A DNA stretch of 64,000 bases from Hyphomicrobiales bacterium (GCA_900470775.1 UCBZ01000006.1:1-64000), one strand, 5' to 3'. Numbered from the stretch's first letter, positions 17,136 through 25,444 are shown. Notes: a model not told the origin generated them from the letters alone. A program made the numbers and translations.

Positions 17136-18364
17136 TGTCCGTTCCAGATCCGGGCGTGAAGCGGGTTGAAGCCGATGCGATAGGCCAGTTCGGCCGGGCG
17201 CTCGATGTCCCAGATCGCGAGGTCGCAGGCCTTGCCGGCCTCCAGCGTGCCGATCTCGTCAGCCAACCCGAGAGCCGTGGCGGCATGGCGCGTCAGCCCC
17301 GCCAGCGCCTCCTCCGGCGTCAGCCGGAACAGGGTGCAGGCCATGTTCATCACCAGAAGCGGCGAGGTCAAAGGCGAGGAGCCGGGATTGGCATCGGTCG
17401 CCAGCGCGATCGCGACGCCATGCTTCCGCAAGAGCTCGATCGGCGGCTTCTGCGTCTCGCGCAGGAAATAGAAGGCGCCGGGAAGCACGACCGCGACCAT
17501 GCCGGCCTGCGCCATCGCGATCACGCCGGCCTCGTCGAGATATTCGAGATGGTCGCCCGACAGCGCGCCCATTTCGGCCGCGAGCGCGGCACCGCCGAGA
17601 TTGGAAAGCTGCTCGGCGTGGATCTTGATCGCCAGCCCCTTGGCCTTCGCCGCCGCGAAGACGGTCCGCGTCTCCTCCGGCGAAAACGCGATCCCCTCGC
17701 AGAACACATCGACCGCATCCGCCAGCCCCTGCGCCGCGATGGCATCCAGCATCGGCCCGACAACGAGATCGACATACGCGCCCGAGCGGCCCTTGAACTC
17801 GGGCGGAACCGCATGCGCGCCGAGGAAGGTCGTGCGGATCCTGACCGGGCGCTCCCGTCCCAGTTGCCGTGCCACCGCCAGTTGCTTGATCTCGGCCTGC
17901 TGCTCCAGCCCGTAGCCGGATTTGATCTCGACCGTGGTGACGCCCTCCGCCATCAGCGCCGAAAGCCGCTTGCCGGCGCTGGCGAACAGTTCGGCTTCGC
18001 TCGCCGCCCGCGTCGCCTTGACGGTAGAGAGGATGCCGCCGCCGGCACGGGCGATCTCCTCATAGCTCGCGCCCTGCAGGCGCAGCTCGAATTCATGGGC
18101 GCGGTCGCCGCCATAGACGAGATGGGTGTGGCAATCGATCAGGCCGGGCGTGATCCAGCGCCCGCCGCAATCGATCGTTTCGGTGGCGCCGAAAGCCGGC
18201 GCATCGCTGCGCGGCCCGGCATAGACGATCCGGCCGCCGCTTGCCGCCACGACCCCGTCCTCGATCGCGCCATAGGGGGCGGAAACGTCGGGCGACATCG
18301 TTGCCAGCCGCGCCTGCGTCCAGAGCCTGTCGCAGGTCGGGGCCTCGCCGGACATCGTCGCCAC
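17132..18364 (-). CDS. hutI: Imidazolonepropionase
   Basis: A 410-residue metal-dependent amidohydrolase that opens imidazolone propionate to N-formimino-L-glutamate, step three. The metal-binding [20 protein letters not shown], the substrate loop [12 protein letters not shown] and VEIKSGYGL are diagnostic, as is DANPGSSPL near the C-terminus. GTG at 18364 is preceded by AGAGGA at ideal distance, so it is preferred to the ATG at 18355. It is the first gene of the minus-strand hut operon and faces the two palindromic operators. Confidence 0.96.
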   Translation of the reverse strand: MATMSGEAPTCDRLWTQARLATMSPDVSAPYGAIEDGVVAASGGRIVYAGPRSDAPAFGATETIDCGGRWITPGLIDCHTHLVYGGDRAHEFELRLQGASYEEIARAGGGILSTVKATRAASEAELFASAGKRLSALMAEGVTTVEIKSGYGLEQQAEIKQLAVARQLGRERPVRIRTTFLGAHAVPPEFKGRSGAYVDLVVGPMLDAIAAQGLADAVDVFCEGIAFSPEETRTVFAAAKAKGLAIKIHAEQLSNLGGAALAAEMGALSGDHLEYLDEAGVIAMAQAGMVAVVLPGAFYFLRETQKPPIELLRKHGVAIALATDANPGSSPLTSPLLVMNMACTLFRLTPEEALAGLTRHAATALGLADEIGTLEAGKACDLAIWDIERPAELAYRIGFNPLHARIWNGQ

Positions 18365-18407
18365 GTCAAATCCTCTCGACTATGCTTCGATGGCGAATAT
18401 GCTATCT

Positions 18408-18423
18408 AATTGCATATGCAAAT
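18408..18423. promoter_or_regulatory. Operator box 1 of the hut divergent promoter
   Basis: AATTGCATATGCAAAT, a 16-base near-perfect palindrome (one mismatch), 44 bases upstream of the hutI start. HutC belongs to a GntR subfamily that binds short palindromes at hut promoters. With hutC encoded at 19842, this and box 2 are the obvious HutC sites. Binding is inferred. Confidence 0.7.
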
Positions 18424-18434
18424 GGCAAGAGGTT

Positions 18435-18450
18435 AATTGCATATGCAATT
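18435..18450. promoter_or_regulatory. Operator box 2 of the hut divergent promoter
   Basis: AATTGCATATGCAATT, a perfect 16-base palindrome whose centre is 27 bases from that of box 1 and 18 bases upstream of the hutF start. Two boxes in one 104-base divergent gap suggest that HutC represses hutI and hutF together, perhaps cooperatively. Confidence 0.75.
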
Positions 18451-18468
18451 GGCGAATGGAGCAATGCC

Positions 18469-19836
18469 GTGACCCTGATCCTGCATCTGGAGCAAGCCCT
18501 CCTGCCGGACGGCTTCGCCGATCATGTCAGGCTCACCGTCGCGGACGGGACGATCACCTCGGTCGAGGCCGGTGTCCCGGCCGGCGCAGATGATACCCGG
18601 CTTTCGGGCCTTGCGCTGCCCGGCATGCCGAACCTGCACAGCCACGCTTTCCAGCGCGGCATGGCCGGCCTCGCCGAGCGCCGAGGCGCGGCCGAGGATT
18701 CCTTCTGGACCTGGCGCGAGGTGATGTACCGCTTCCTCGACCGGCTCGACCCCGACGACGTTCAGGCGCTGGCGGCCCAGGCCTTCGTCGAGATGCTGGA
18801 GGGCGGCTTCACGGCGCTCGCCGAATTCCACTATCTGCATCACGACAGGGAGGGGCGCCCCTACGCCGGCATCGCCGCGATGGGCGGAGCCATCGCCGCC
18901 GCCGCCGAGGAAACCGGGCTCGGCCTGACACTGCTGCCGGTGCTCTACCGCTTCGGCAATTTCGGTCAGGCGCCGTCGGTCCATGGCCAGCGCCGCTTCG
19001 TCAACGATCGCGACTCCTATCTCAGGCTGATCGAGGCCAGCGAAGCCGCAATCCGCCATCTCCCCGATGCAAAACTCGGCCTCGCCCCGCATTCGCTGCG
19101 CGCGGTGGCGCTAGACGATCTCGGCTGGCTCGCCACCCTGCGCCCAGACAGGCCGCTGCACATCCATGTCGCCGAGCAGATGCGCGAGGTCGAGGACAGC
19201 GTCGCGATCATGGGCCGTCGTCCCGTCGCGCTGCTCAATGACACCATCGAACTCGACCGGCGCTGGTGCCTGATCCACGCGACCCATCTCGACGATAGCG
19301 AGCGCGATGCGATCGCGACCAGCGGCGCCGTTGCCGGCCTGTGCCCGATCACCGAGGCCAGCCTGGGCGACGGCATCTTCGACGGCGTGCGCTATCGCGC
19401 GTCTGGCGGGCGCTACGGCGTCGGCAGCGATTCCAACATCCAGATCGATGCCGGCTCCGAATTGCGCCTGCTCGAATACTCGCAGCGCTTCCGAGACCGC
19501 CGTCGCGCGTTGATGGCGGAAGCCGATGCCTCGACCGGTGTGGCGCTCTGGCGGGCGGCTGCGGCAGGCGGCGCCCAGGCCTGCGGCCGCGCGATCGGGG
19601 GGCTCGCGCCCGGCCTGCGCGCGGATCTGGTGACGCTGGACGCGGACCACCCCGCCATCATCGGCAAGACTGGGGAGGCGGTGTTGGACAGCGCGATCTT
19701 TGCCGCGAATGCGCTGCCCGTGCGGGACGTCTTCGTCGGTGGCCGGCAGGTCGTCGCGGAGGGGCGGCATCCGGCCAGCGCGGCGGTGAAGGCGCGGTTC
19801 GCCGCCGTCATGCGCAAGCTGCTGGCGGCACTCTGA
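18469..19836 (+). CDS. hutF: Formimidoylglutamate deiminase
   Basis: A 455-residue metal-dependent amidohydrolase that converts N-formiminoglutamate to N-formylglutamate plus ammonia, step four. Visible motifs are NLHSHAFQRGMAG with metal-binding histidines, HIHVAEQMREVED, WCLIHATHLDD, and GVGSDSNIQID with the catalytic Asp. The GTG at 18469 is preceded by GGAG at seven bases and lies just after operator box 2. The next gene, hutC, starts five bases after its stop. Confidence 0.95.
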   Translation: MTLILHLEQALLPDGFADHVRLTVADGTITSVEAGVPAGADDTRLSGLALPGMPNLHSHAFQRGMAGLAERRGAAEDSFWTWREVMYRFLDRLDPDDVQALAAQAFVEMLEGGFTALAEFHYLHHDREGRPYAGIAAMGGAIAAAAEETGLGLTLLPVLYRFGNFGQAPSVHGQRRFVNDRDSYLRLIEASEAAIRHLPDAKLGLAPHSLRAVALDDLGWLATLRPDRPLHIHVAEQMREVEDSVAIMGRRPVALLNDTIELDRRWCLIHATHLDDSERDAIATSGAVAGLCPITEASLGDGIFDGVRYRASGGRYGVGSDSNIQIDAGSELRLLEYSQRFRDRRRALMAEADASTGVALWRAAAAGGAQACGRAIGGLAPGLRADLVTLDADHPAIIGKTGEAVLDSAIFAANALPVRDVFVGGRQVVAEGRHPASAAVKARFAAVMRKLLAAL

Positions 19837-19841
19837 CGGCC

Positions 19842-20591
19842 ATGACGCAGACACGTCTCGATGCGGTGAAGCTCGACGGCACGGGGCCGATCTACGACCA
19901 GATCCGGCGCGCGGTCCGCGATCTCATCCTGAGCGGAACCTGGCCACCCGGCACGTCGGTCCCGCCGGAACATGCGCTGATGGAGCAGCTTGGTGCCTCG
20001 CGGATGACCGTGCACCGCGCTTTGGTGCAGCTCGCCCGGGAGGGGTTGATCACGCGCCGCCGCCGCTCCGGCACCATCGTCGCGAGCCCGCCGGCCAGCC
20101 ACGCCATGCTCGACATCCTCTCGATCCCCGATGAGGTCGCGCGGCTCGGACAGCGCTACGCTTATGAGGTGCTCTCGCGCGAGGACGGGCGTCCCTCGGC
20201 CGAACTCGCGCTCCGTTTCGGCCTGAAGCGGGGCGAGAAGGTCGTGCATCTCGTCACGCTGCATCGCGCCGACGACAAGCCGCACGTTCTGGAAGAGCGC
20301 GTGATCCATCTGGTGACGGTGTCGGCTGCCGCTGACGAGGATTTCAGCCAGACGCCCCCAGGTGACTGGCTGCTCCGCAACAGCCTGTGGTCGCAGGCCG
20401 AACATGCGATCAGCGCCGTGCCGGCCGAAACGGACGACGCGCAGCTTCTTGGGATCAAGCCGGGCGAACCCTGCCTTCTGGTCGAGCGCCGGACCTGGAA
20501 CCAGGCCGCGCCGGTCACTGCCGTGCGCCTGCTCTATCCGGGCACACGCCACCGCTTCGTCGGCCGCTTCGGACCCTACGGAGCCGTCTGA
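19842..20591 (+). CDS. hutC: Histidine utilization repressor, GntR/HutC family
   Basis: A 249-residue regulator. Residues 16-82 are a winged helix-turn-helix (YDQIRRAVRDLILSG, PPEHALMEQLGASRMTVHRAL, GLITRRRRSGTIV). The rest is a UTRA effector domain ending in TAVRLLYPGTRHRFVGRFG, the hallmark of HutC proteins that respond to urocanate. It is co-transcribed with hutF and probably represses both arms of the divergent operon through the palindromes at 18408 and 18435, giving autoregulation. Confidence 0.95.
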   Translation: MTQTRLDAVKLDGTGPIYDQIRRAVRDLILSGTWPPGTSVPPEHALMEQLGASRMTVHRALVQLAREGLITRRRRSGTIVASPPASHAMLDILSIPDEVARLGQRYAYEVLSREDGRPSAELALRFGLKRGEKVVHLVTLHRADDKPHVLEERVIHLVTVSAAADEDFSQTPPGDWLLRNSLWSQAEHAISAVPAETDDAQLLGIKPGEPCLLVERRTWNQAAPVTAVRLLYPGTRHRFVGRFGPYGAV

Positions 20592-20671
20592 GCGGCCAGA
20601 CTCTGGGCCAGCAAGCTGGGCCAGATATCAACCGGGCCGCCTTGAACGGCAGCCCGGCATCGTATCGTCGA

Positions 20672-20935
20672 TCAGCAATCGTAGCGGAAGCGCTGGCCAT
20701 ACTCGTCGCGGCCGACGCAGGTGCGGGTCGGCGAGGTCGCGCCGCCGATCGCGCCACCAGCAACGCCGCCGATGGCCGCGCCAGCCAAGGCGCCGCCAGC
20801 ACGGCCCGTGGCCAGGCCGCCGATGACTGCGCCCGTGCCCGCACCGATCAGGGCGCCGCCGCCGACGCGCTCTTCCTGCTGCGTACAGGCACCGAGCGAT
20901 GCCGCGATGGCAGCGATGATCATGATTTTTTTCAT
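20672..20935 (-). CDS. Glycine-zipper outer-membrane lipoprotein, small
   Basis: An 87-residue secreted lipoprotein. MKKIMIIAAIAASLGAC is a lipoprotein signal with the acylated Cys in LGAC. The middle is a glycine zipper (GGGALIGAGTGAVIGGLATG, then GGALAGAAIGGVAGGAIGG), which tends to form tightly packed membrane helices. The C-terminus CVGRDEYGQRFRYDC has two cysteines that may pair. Such proteins are common in rhizobia and often stress-induced. The EcfG-type promoter at 21034-21058 points at it, with a large hairpin in the predicted leader. Confidence 0.85.
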   Translation of the reverse strand: MKKIMIIAAIAASLGACTQQEERVGGGALIGAGTGAVIGGLATGRAGGALAGAAIGGVAGGAIGGATSPTRTCVGRDEYGQRFRYDC

Positions 20936-20966
20936 TGGAACTGTCCTTGGCGCTTCGAGGTTCACA

Positions 20967-21019
20967 AGCAATGGCCGCAGGCGCCTGAATTCGGGCGCCT
21001 TGGTGTCGCGGCCATTGCT
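20967..21019 (-). other. Nested inverted repeat in the predicted lipoprotein leader
   Basis: Outer arms AGCAATGGCCGC (20967-20978) and GCGGCCATTGCT (21008-21019) are perfectly complementary. Inside them AGGCGCC (20979-20985) pairs with GGCGCCT (20994-21000) around an eight-base loop. The right side has a seven-base bulge. The element lies 31 bases upstream of the lipoprotein start, within the transcript expected from the EcfG-type promoter. The rest of the 305-base gap 20936-21240 holds that promoter and its plus-strand counterpart; no other gene is seen. Confidence 0.75.
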
Positions 21020-21033
21020 GACCGTCTCCGGAC

Positions 21034-21058
21034 AACGGCTTCAGCTCCCACAAGTTCC
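21034..21058 (-). promoter_or_regulatory. EcfG-type general-stress promoter for the lipoprotein gene
   Basis: On the minus strand GGAAC (21058-21054) and CGTT (21037-21034) are separated by exactly 16 bases. This matches the alphaproteobacterial EcfG/SigT consensus GGAAC-N16/17-CGTT. The predicted start is about 95 bases upstream of the lipoprotein ATG. Confidence 0.65.
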
Positions 21059-21165
21059 TCCCGAACGTTTCGCCTCGGCTTGTCCACCCCGGCTACGCTC
21101 CACGGTTTCGCTACAACGGTCCCCGACGCTGCGACAACACGGCTGACCAAACCGGTATTTGGCGC

Positions 21166-21190
21166 GGAACCTTCCCCGGCAAGACACGTT
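21166..21190 (+). promoter_or_regulatory. EcfG-type general-stress promoter for the PRC-barrel gene
   Basis: GGAAC at 21166-21170 and CGTT at 21187-21190 with a 16-base spacer match the EcfG consensus exactly. The ATG of the PRC-barrel gene lies 50 bases downstream. Together with the minus-strand copy this makes a divergent pair of stress promoters. Confidence 0.7.
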
Positions 21191-21240
21191 GATCCGGCAA
21201 TCCCGCAGCTTGCCCAGCTGCACAGCCGGAGGATCCGCAC

Positions 21241-21636
21241 ATGACCCTGCACGACACGTCTTCGGCCCTTGGGGCCAAGCCCTCGTCGAACCCGCTCATC
21301 GCCGGTGCGCGCGTCGCTGGCACGGAGGTCTACAACACCGCGGGCGACCATCTCGGCGAAATCTATGACGTCATGCTCGACAAGCAGACGGGCAAGGTCG
21401 CCTACGCCATCATGTCGTTCGGCGGCTTTCTAGGGCTCGGCGAGAAGTATCATCCGATTCCGTGGAGCGTGCTCGATTTCGACAGCGACCGTGGCGGCTA
21501 CGTCGTCCCGCTGACAAAGGACAAGCTCGAGGCCGCCCCCATGTACGACAGCGAGGGTGAGCCCGACTGGGACGACAAAGCCTATGGCAAGCGCGTCCAT
21601 GATTACTACGGCACGATGCCCTACTGGATGATGTAG
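21241..21636 (+). CDS. PRC-barrel domain protein
   Basis: A 131-residue protein with one PRC-barrel domain at about residues 18-95: NPLIAGARVAGTEVYNTAGDHLGEIYDVMLDKQTGKV in outline, then YHPIPWSVLDFD. It has no signal peptide or membrane helix. PRC-barrel proteins of this type occur widely in rhizobia and are usually induced by general stress; a molecular function is not known. The upstream EcfG-type promoter agrees with that. The C-terminus is rich in Tyr, Trp and acidic residues (VHDYYGTMPYWMM). Confidence 0.9.
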   Translation: MTLHDTSSALGAKPSSNPLIAGARVAGTEVYNTAGDHLGEIYDVMLDKQTGKVAYAIMSFGGFLGLGEKYHPIPWSVLDFDSDRGGYVVPLTKDKLEAAPMYDSEGEPDWDDKAYGKRVHDYYGTMPYWMM

Positions 21637-21697
21637 GCACGCCCAGACGCTGGTCGCGGCGGTTGCTATCCCCCCAGCCGAACCGTCGTGGCGGCGG

Positions 21698-21730
21698 GAT
21701 GCGGGCCGAAAGGCCCGCATCTTCCGTTTT
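21698..21730 (+). terminator. Rho-independent-like terminator after the PRC-barrel gene
   Basis: GATGCGGGCC and GGCCCGCATC form a perfect 10-bp stem closed by a GAAA (GNRA) tetraloop, followed by TTCCGTTTT. It is 62 bases after the PRC-barrel stop. Confidence 0.8.
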
Positions 21731-21882
21731 ATGAGAGCACCACTCTCAAGCCGTGTGAGTGAGACGGGCGCGCCGATGGCGCATCTTCCTGTGAACGAGC
21801 AGACGAGCACCAGCAGGCTCCGGACCGCTGCGTCCGGCATCGACGGCGGAAGGCCATTCGATGCGAACCCCATGAGAGCGTT

Positions 21883-22773
21883 ATGCACATCCGCTACGGG
21901 TACAACATCGAGATCGTCTGCCAGCAGGAATTGCCGCTCATCACGCTACTCGACGTGCATCCCTCGCGCCGGCACGATCTCCTGACGCCGGGCGAGATGA
22001 TCGTGACCTCGCTGCTCGATCCGTCGCGGCGGATCGAGGCGACGCAGCATATTGACCCGTTCGGCAACATCTGCCGCCGGATCACCGCGCCGGCGGGTGG
22101 TATCGCCTTGCGCGCCGAGGGCCTCGTCCAGGATTCCGGCGAGCTCGATCCGGTCAATCAGGCTGCCGGCGAGGTGCCGCCTGCGCGTCTTCCAGATGAG
22201 GCATTGGTCTACCTCCTGGGCAGCCGCTACTGCGAGACCGACAAGCTCTCGGCGCAAGCCTGGAGCCTGTTTGGCCATATCCCGGCGGGCTGGCAGCGCG
22301 TTCAGGCGATCGTCGATTTCGTCCATAACCACCTGACCTTCGGCTACCATTTCGCCCGCAGCACGCGCACGGCGGCGGAGGCTTTCGAGGAGCGTATCGG
22401 CGTCTGCCGCGACTTCGCGCATCTCGCGGTCGCGCTGTGTCGCTGCGTCAATATCCCGGCGCGCTACTGCAACGGCTATCTCGGCGATATCGGCGTGCCG
22501 CGAGATCCGGCGCCCATGGACTTCAACGCCTGGTTCGAGGTCTTCCTCGGCGGCCGCTGGTACACCTTCGATGCCCGCCACAACATGCCCCGCATTGGCC
22601 GCGTCGTCATCGCAAGAGGGCGGGACGCGACGGATGTGGCGATGGTCAGTTCCTTCGGCCCGCATACGCTGCAGCGCTTCGAAGTGACGACCGAGGAGGT
22701 CGAGGAGCCGCTGGTCGATATCGCCATGCGGACGCCGGCGAACGCCCGGCGGATGGTGTCGGCGAGCATCTGA
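21883..22773 (+). CDS. Transglutaminase-like protein with Asn at the usual catalytic His position
   Basis: A 296-residue cytosolic transglutaminase/protease-like protein. The nucleophile Cys175 is in ERIGVCRDFAHLAVALCR and Asp230 in WYTFDARHN. The position normally His reads Asn215 (PMDFNAWFEV). The N-terminal half is a beta-rich domain with no signal peptide. Related stand-alone transglutaminase-like proteins are common in rhizobia and of unknown substrate; whether they generally lack this His I cannot verify. It lies between a PRC-barrel protein and a lipid-kinase-like gene. Confidence 0.85.
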   Translation: MHIRYGYNIEIVCQQELPLITLLDVHPSRRHDLLTPGEMIVTSLLDPSRRIEATQHIDPFGNICRRITAPAGGIALRAEGLVQDSGELDPVNQAAGEVPPARLPDEALVYLLGSRYCETDKLSAQAWSLFGHIPAGWQRVQAIVDFVHNHLTFGYHFARSTRTAAEAFEERIGVCRDFAHLAVALCRCVNIPARYCNGYLGDIGVPRDPAPMDFNAWFEVFLGGRWYTFDARHNMPRIGRVVIARGRDATDVAMVSSFGPHTLQRFEVTTEEVEEPLVDIAMRTPANARRMVSASI

Positions 22774-22850
22774 CCCTATATCTCCGGGCGGCGGTGGATC
22801 GATCGCATCGCCATCCAGCCCCGGAACGGGGTCCTCTTTCGCGGCGCCTC

Positions 22851-23750
22851 ATGCATCACATCGTTGTCGTCAATGCCCGCGCCGGCACTGTGCTTGAGGC
22901 AGGGCCGGAGGCTTTTGCCGCGCGTATTGTCGCTGCCTTCGAGGCCCATGGCTGCTCTGCCGACGTCAGGCTGGTGCATCCGCGCGAACTCGATGACGCG
23001 CTCTTGCTGGCGATCGAGGACGGCGATTGCGTGCCGGTGATCGCCGGTGGCGACGGCACGATCAACGGCGTTCTTCCTGTCCTGCTGCAGGCGGACAGGG
23101 CAGTCGGCGTCCTGCCGCTGGGCACCGTCAATGTGCTCGGGCGGGATCTCGGTCTGGCCGGTGTGCTCGAAAACCAGATCGCAGCGCTCTGCAAGGGCGA
23201 GCCCGTGGTCATGGATGTCGGCAGCGTCAACGACCGGCTGTTCCATTCGATCTCGGGCATGGGATTCTTCAGCCTGATGGCGCGAGAGCGCGAATATGCC
23301 CGCCGCCGCTTTCCGTTTAGCCGGGCAGTGGCGTTCGTCGTTGCTGCGACGCGCTCGATCCTGTTCACCCGGGCGATCACCGTCGATGTCGGCATCGGCG
23401 AGGAGCGCCGCGTCGTCGAGGCCGACGCCGTGCTGGTCACGGTTAACAGCTTCGACGGCGCCGAATGGCGGCGCGAGCGGCTGGATGGCGGCGTTTTCGA
23501 GGTCCATATCCTCAATGCCGGCGGGCTCTATTCCCGCTGCAAAGCGGCGTTCTCGATCGTTTCGGGCAAATGGCGCAACTCCCGCGACCTGATGTCCTTC
23601 ACTGGCTCGGAGGTGACGTTGACGCGCCGCGACAAGCGTCGCGGCCACATAACCTTCGACGGTGAGGTCGAGCGCAAGGCCGGCCCGCTGGTCTATAAAC
23701 TGCTTCCTGGCGCCATCCGGTTGATCGCGGCACGCAAACAGTCTCTTTGA
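22851..23750 (+). CDS. Diacylglycerol/sphingosine kinase-family protein
   Basis: A 299-residue protein with the DAGK catalytic domain. The nucleotide-binding GGDGTINGVLPVLL follows an N-terminal strand HHIVVVNARAGT, and PLGTVNVLGRDLG is the second conserved block. It could phosphorylate a lipid such as diacylglycerol or a related membrane alcohol. The PAP2 phosphatase gene follows 13 bases later, so the pair may form a lipid phosphate kinase/phosphatase unit. No signal peptide is seen. Substrate assignment is inference from family. Confidence 0.88.
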   Translation: MHHIVVVNARAGTVLEAGPEAFAARIVAAFEAHGCSADVRLVHPRELDDALLLAIEDGDCVPVIAGGDGTINGVLPVLLQADRAVGVLPLGTVNVLGRDLGLAGVLENQIAALCKGEPVVMDVGSVNDRLFHSISGMGFFSLMAREREYARRRFPFSRAVAFVVAATRSILFTRAITVDVGIGEERRVVEADAVLVTVNSFDGAEWRRERLDGGVFEVHILNAGGLYSRCKAAFSIVSGKWRNSRDLMSFTGSEVTLTRRDKRRGHITFDGEVERKAGPLVYKLLPGAIRLIAARKQSL

Positions 23751-23763
23751 AAGCGCGGGTGCA

Positions 23764-24495
23764 GTGTCTATCTGCGATGTCCGTCCTGGACCCGATCCAT
23801 CGCCCGGAGTCGCTATCTCCTTGCTTCAGCCGCGTCTGCTTATCCCCGTTGCCGCCGGCTTCGCCTTTCTGGGGCTGGCTGTGTTCATCGCCTCCGGCCA
23901 CAGCTTCGCCTTCGATCGCAGCCTCGTCCTGCTCTTCCGCGAGAGCGACGACCTGTCGGTTCCGCTTGGACCCGCCTGGTTTCGCGAGGCGATGCGCGAT
24001 GTGACTGCACTCGGCAGCTTTGTCGGGTTGGGCATGATGACGATCGCGGCCAGCCTGACGCTGTGGCTCTGCCGCTACCGGCATCTCGCGGTCGGCCTGG
24101 CCGTCACGGTGATCTCGGCGACGCTGGTCAGCACCTGGCTGAAGATCGCGATCGGGCGGGAGCGGCCCGATATCGTCGAGCACGCTGCGCTGACCTTCAC
24201 AGCGAGCTTCCCCAGCGGCCACGCCTTCCTGTCGGCGGCCACCATGCTGAGCATTGCCGGCTTCATCGGCCTTGCCTCGCACCGGGACGACATCACGCGG
24301 CTCTGCATCTGGCTGGCCTGGGTGATGATCGTGCTGATCGGCGTCAGCCGCGTCTATCTCGGCGTGCACTGGCCGACCGACGTGATCGGCGGTTGGTGCC
24401 TGGGCATCGCCTGGTCGAGCCTCGCGGTGGCGTTGCTCGGCCGGAGAATGGCGGAAGCCGATCCGCCCGATGCCGGGCCGGCAGCCTCCGGGTGA
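23764..24495 (+). CDS. PAP2-family membrane phosphatase
   Basis: A 243-residue integral membrane phosphatase with about six helices. The three PAP2 motifs are present: KIAIGRERP, PSGHAF and SRVYLGVHWPTDVIGG with the catalytic His. It would dephosphorylate phosphatidic acid, undecaprenyl pyrophosphate or a similar lipid phosphate. The GTG at 23764 gives a longer N-terminus (MSICDVRPGPDP); a later start near LLQPRLLIPVAAG is possible, because no good ribosome-binding site is seen for either. It is probably co-transcribed with the preceding kinase-like gene. Confidence 0.87.
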   Translation: MSICDVRPGPDPSPGVAISLLQPRLLIPVAAGFAFLGLAVFIASGHSFAFDRSLVLLFRESDDLSVPLGPAWFREAMRDVTALGSFVGLGMMTIAASLTLWLCRYRHLAVGLAVTVISATLVSTWLKIAIGRERPDIVEHAALTFTASFPSGHAFLSAATMLSIAGFIGLASHRDDITRLCIWLAWVMIVLIGVSRVYLGVHWPTDVIGGWCLGIAWSSLAVALLGRRMAEADPPDAGPAASG

Positions 24496-24510
24496 CAGGA
24501 CCGACCGATC

Positions 24511-24999
24511 CTATCGCATGTCGATCGTCGCGTTGACGCCAAGATCGGGCTGACGGCCCAGAATCTTGGCCGTCGCGAGCTTGAAGGCGACGAGCACGCC
24601 GCTCGACGGGCCGTTCCATATCTCCGCCGAGAGCGGCGTCAGCGCCAGCAGCATCGCGTCGGGATCGTCGGGGCCGTCGGGAAACCAGGCGCCCGTCATG
24701 GGTGTCCAGATCTGCCGGATCAGGTCCCGGTCGTCGATCTCGGCGGCCGTGCAGTCGATCGCCGCATAGAAGTTGCGGTCCTCCTCGCTGATCGCGATCG
24801 AGACCGTGGGCGAGCGCAGCGCCTCGGCGAGCGCCCCGGTATGGCGATGGGTCACGAACAGGAGGCGGTGGTTCTCACGGTCGATATGGCCCGACATCGG
24901 CCGCGTCCGGATCGCCCCATCGGCGACCGTCGTGACCATGCAGACCGGGTGACGGTCGATCGCGGACCAGATCGTCTGCTGGAGTTCGGTTTCCGGCAT
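24511..24999 (-). CDS. Pyridoxamine 5'-phosphate oxidase-like (general stress protein 26 type) flavin-binding protein
   Basis: A 162-residue split-barrel protein of the PNPOx-like family. Typical segments are VCMVTTVADGAIRTRPMSGH, LLFVTHRHTGALAEALRSP and VSIAISEEDRNFYAAIDCTA. Members bind FMN, FAD or F420-like cofactors and are often stress-associated; an enzymatic reaction is not known for most. A degenerate EcfG-like element with a 15-base spacer lies upstream at 25045-25068, so stress control is possible but weakly supported. Confidence 0.85.
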   Translation of the reverse strand: MPETELQQTIWSAIDRHPVCMVTTVADGAIRTRPMSGHIDRENHRLLFVTHRHTGALAEALRSPTVSIAISEEDRNFYAAIDCTAAEIDDRDLIRQIWTPMTGAWFPDGPDDPDAMLLALTPLSAEIWNGPSSGVLVAFKLATAKILGRQPDLGVNATIDMR

Positions 25000-25197
25000 G
25001 GCGCGCCCTCCTGATGCAACGATGGCGGCGGCAGCTAACGATGAAACGCTGACGCTCGCATGACGTTCCCCATCAGGGTGCCAGCCCGTCCGGCTGTCAA
25101 TCGCGCTCTTCGAGCCCAGCCGTTTGCCTGGTTTCGAATTGGAGTCGTTGAGCGTCGGCGCGGTCGTGATCCTTGCAGCCGACCATGCTGCGCTGCG

Positions 25198-25222
25198 GGA
25201 ACATAACCCCGCATTGCGGGTT
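25198..25222 (+). promoter_or_regulatory. Degenerate EcfG-type promoter for a small membrane protein
   Basis: GGAAC (25198-25202) and GGTT (25219-25222) are 16 bases apart; the -10 differs from CGTT by one base. It is 42 bases before the ATG at 25265. A small hairpin (AACCCCGCattGCGGGTT) overlaps it. The rest of the 265-base gap 25000-25264 shows no gene. Confidence 0.45.
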
Positions 25223-25264
25223 CACAACGCGCCGCATCATCAGCGGTTCTCACCCGGAAGTCTC

Positions 25265-25417
25265 ATGCCCGCATCCCGCAATCTGCTTGTCGCCCTCGTC
25301 GTGGTCCTCGTTGCCGGCCTCGCCGTCACCGCCTACGCGCTCTATCAGGAAAAGAAGCAGCCCGAGGGCGTCGAGATCTCCGTCGGCAAGAACGGGCTAT
25401 CCATCAAGGAGAAGTAA
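25265..25417 (+). CDS. Small single-pass membrane protein, hypothetical
   Basis: A 50-residue ORF: MPASRNLLVALVVVLVAGLA begins a strong transmembrane helix (about residues 7-26), followed by a charged tail with ISVGKNGLSIKEK. Similar short proteins with the same tail occur in several rhizobial genomes, as far as I recall, without known function. The EcfG-like element upstream suggests stress expression. It ends 27 bases before the convergent phaZ gene. Confidence 0.65.
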   Translation: MPASRNLLVALVVVLVAGLAVTAYALYQEKKQPEGVEISVGKNGLSIKEK

Positions 25418-25444
25418 GCGGTCCGGTCTGACCCGCGCCGCTCT

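Noticed and set aside
25045..25068. EcfG-type promoter for the PNPOx-like gene (minus strand).
   Set aside because: GGAAC and CGTT are present but the spacer is 15 bases, shorter than the 16-17 normally required.
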